From positions 1 through 6,689 of the forward strand of contig JABMOR010000036.1 of NCBI GenBank assembly GCA_013203245.1: a DNA stretch of 6,689 nt, in the 5' to 3' direction. Source of the stretch: Candidatus Nitrosopumilus sp. Lineage in GTDB: Archaea > Thermoproteota > Nitrososphaeria > Nitrososphaerales > Nitrosopumilaceae. This document shows positions 6,060-6,689 of the stretch, one piece after another. The position numbers and the translations under genes were made by a program. Position 1 is the stretch's first letter, and the number at the start of each line of letters is the position of its first letter. The notes below the pieces were generated by a model, which saw only the letters and a program-made list of their open reading frames with translations, did no database searches and was not told the DNA's origin.

Positions 6060-6410
6060 ATGGCAACTGAACAAACACAAAAAATGGTTACCGTTACTGC
6101 AAAAGCAGCTGAAAAAATCCATGAATTCATGAAAGAAGAAGCAGAATCTCCTGAATATCTTAGAGTATATGTTCAAGGTGGAGGTTGCTCTGGTCTATCT
6201 TATGGAATGGGCTTTGAAAAAGCACCAGAAGAAGATGACATTGTCATGGAGGAAAATGGAGTCAAACTTTTAGTTGACAGCTACAGTGTTGACCATCTAC
6301 AAGGTGCAAACGTAGACTATATTGAAAGCCTAATGGGTTCTGGATTCAAAATTAACAATCCAAATGTTACAAAATCCTGTTCATGTGGTTCCTCATTTAG
6401 CACAGAATAA
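6060..6410 (+). CDS. A-type iron-sulfur cluster carrier (IscA/HesB/ErpA family)
   Basis: A 116-aa cytoplasmic protein matching the family's normal length. The three invariant cysteines are present: Cys43 in GGGCSGLSYG and Cys107/Cys109 in the C-terminal SCSCGSSF. They bind the [2Fe-2S] or [4Fe-4S] cluster or iron delivered to target apoproteins. The residue 80-100 region (VDYIESLMGSGFKINNPN) is typical of the fold. It is a lone gene with its own strong promoter, not part of an isc/suf operon, and is followed by dnaG after 150 bp. Possible clients include [4Fe-4S] enzymes such as the cycle's 4-hydroxybutyryl-CoA dehydratase, but nothing here shows the client. Met9 is a possible later start; promoter spacing favours 6060. 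Confidence 0.93.
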   Translation: MATEQTQKMVTVTAKAAEKIHEFMKEEAESPEYLRVYVQGGGCSGLSYGMGFEKAPEEDDIVMEENGVKLLVDSYSVDHLQGANVDYIESLMGSGFKINNPNVTKSCSCGSSFSTE

Positions 6411-6414
6411 ACAA

Positions 6415-6433
6415 CATCATTTTTCATTTTTAG
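6415..6433 (+). terminator. T-rich terminator after the IscA-like gene
   Basis: Two runs of five T (ATTTTTCATTTTTAG) begin within ten bases of the stop codon, as expected for hairpin-independent archaeal termination. Confidence 0.4.
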
Positions 6434-6441
6434 ATTATACT

Positions 6442-6453
6442 TAGCGAACGCTA
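6442..6453. repeat. 12-bp GC-containing palindrome upstream of dnaG
   Basis: TAGCG-AA-CGCTA is a perfect dyad with 5-bp arms and a 2-bp centre. It stands out in a very AT-rich 150-bp gap, about 55 bases upstream of the dnaG TATA box. It may be a protein-binding site or part of the IscA transcript's 3' end. Confidence 0.4.
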
Positions 6454-6508
6454 TAATTGACAAATTTTTTGAAAATTTAGTATTTTTATTATTTTTTGCG
6501 ATACCCTC

Positions 6509-6516
6509 ATATATCG
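6509..6516 (+). promoter_or_regulatory. TATA box of dnaG
   Basis: CATATATC-type element about 45-52 bases before the dnaG ATG. Normal archaeal spacing puts the transcription start near 6535-6540, giving a leader of roughly 20-26 bases. It is the only gene in the window whose TATA box is too far from its ATG for a leaderless message. Confidence 0.5.
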
Positions 6517-6542
6517 TAGACAGAAACTCAAATTATGCAAAT

Positions 6543-6553
6543 AAAGGAGATGA
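6543..6553 (+). promoter_or_regulatory. Strong Shine-Dalgarno sequence of dnaG
   Basis: AAAGGAGATGA matches the archaeal anti-Shine-Dalgarno closely and ends 7 bases before the ATG at 6561. It fixes the dnaG start and rules out the upstream, out-of-frame ATGs at 6535 and 6550. Confidence 0.8.
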
Positions 6554-6560
6554 ATAGTTT

Positions 6561-6689
6561 ATGGTTCAGCAAGGAATTGTCAAATATCACGTTAAGCTTT
6601 CCTATGAAGTCGATGGACTCGTTGAAAGAGCAGATATAATCGGAGCCATTTTTGGCCAAACAGAAGGACTGTTAGGGCCAGAGATGAAT
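6561..6689 (+). CDS. dnaG: Archaeal DnaG (primase-like) protein, N-terminal 43 codons
   Basis: Partial: only the first 43 residues are in the window and the gene continues past its end. VKYHVKL, then YEVDGLVER, then IIGAIFGQTEGLLG match the highly conserved N-terminus of archaeal DnaG, which precedes its Toprim domain. The Toprim catalytic residues lie beyond the window. Archaeal DnaG has been reported both as a primase and as an RNA-binding subunit of the archaeal exosome. Codon choice here is visibly less AT-biased than in the small genes upstream, as often seen for conserved, well-expressed genes. The start is set by the Shine-Dalgarno sequence. Confidence 0.9.
   Translation, partial: MVQQGIVKYHVKLSYEVDGLVERADIIGAIFGQTEGLLGPEMN

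Noticed and set aside
5945..6130. Reverse-strand open frame across the CBS/IscA gap
   Set aside because: It overlaps the ends of two confident genes and the IscA promoter, and its product looks like no known family.
6535..6639. Alternative open frame starting at ATG 6535 (also ATG 6550) overlapping dnaG
   Set aside because: It is out of frame with the conserved DnaG N-terminus, and the Shine-Dalgarno sequence at 6543-6553 points to 6561.
1..6689. CRISPR array, insertion sequence, tRNA or rRNA
   Set aside because: No regularly spaced repeats, transposase, terminal inverted repeats or tRNA/rRNA-like segments were seen on either strand.

Overview
The window looks like core chromosome of a marine ammonia-oxidizing archaeon of the Nitrosopumilus type (Thaumarchaeota/Nitrososphaerota). 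The grounds are an AT-rich composition, archaeal TATA boxes about 25-30 bases upstream of start codons, an ADP-forming acyl-CoA synthetase directly followed by an enoyl-CoA hydratase of the thaumarchaeal 3-hydroxypropionate/4-hydroxybutyrate (HP/HB) carbon-fixation cycle, an exported multicopper oxidase, and an archaeal-type DnaG. All genes seen are on the + strand. No mobile element, CRISPR array, tRNA or rRNA was found.

Layout: (1) 5-2923, carbon fixation: a 706-aa 3-hydroxypropionate-CoA ligase (ADP-forming), then a 253-aa 3-hydroxypropionyl-CoA dehydratase/crotonyl-CoA hydratase. They catalyse consecutive steps, and the second enzyme probably acts again later in the cycle. (2) 2924-3102, a 179-bp intergenic region with a T-rich terminator, a perfect 9-bp-arm palindrome and repeated ACTCT elements before the next promoter. 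(3) 3103-4437, a membrane-anchored three-cupredoxin multicopper oxidase. It has a type-1 Cu site in domain 1, a complete eight-His trinuclear cluster set, and a second type-1 site in a fused C-terminal plastocyanin-like domain. (4) 4551-5967, three small putative regulatory or sensor genes: a winged-helix regulator, a ribbon-helix-helix protein with an unrecognised C-terminal domain, and a paired CBS-domain protein. (5) 6060-6410, an A-type (IscA/HesB) iron-sulfur carrier. (6) 6561 to the window end, the first 43 codons of dnaG.

Most genes appear to have their own promoter with the TATA box placed so that transcription would start at or within a few bases of the ATG (leaderless). dnaG is the exception: it has a 20-30 nt leader and a strong Shine-Dalgarno sequence. 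The best candidates for new biology are the copper oxidase with its built-in electron-relay domain and the adjacent uncharacterised regulator/sensor genes. The link between them rests only on adjacency.
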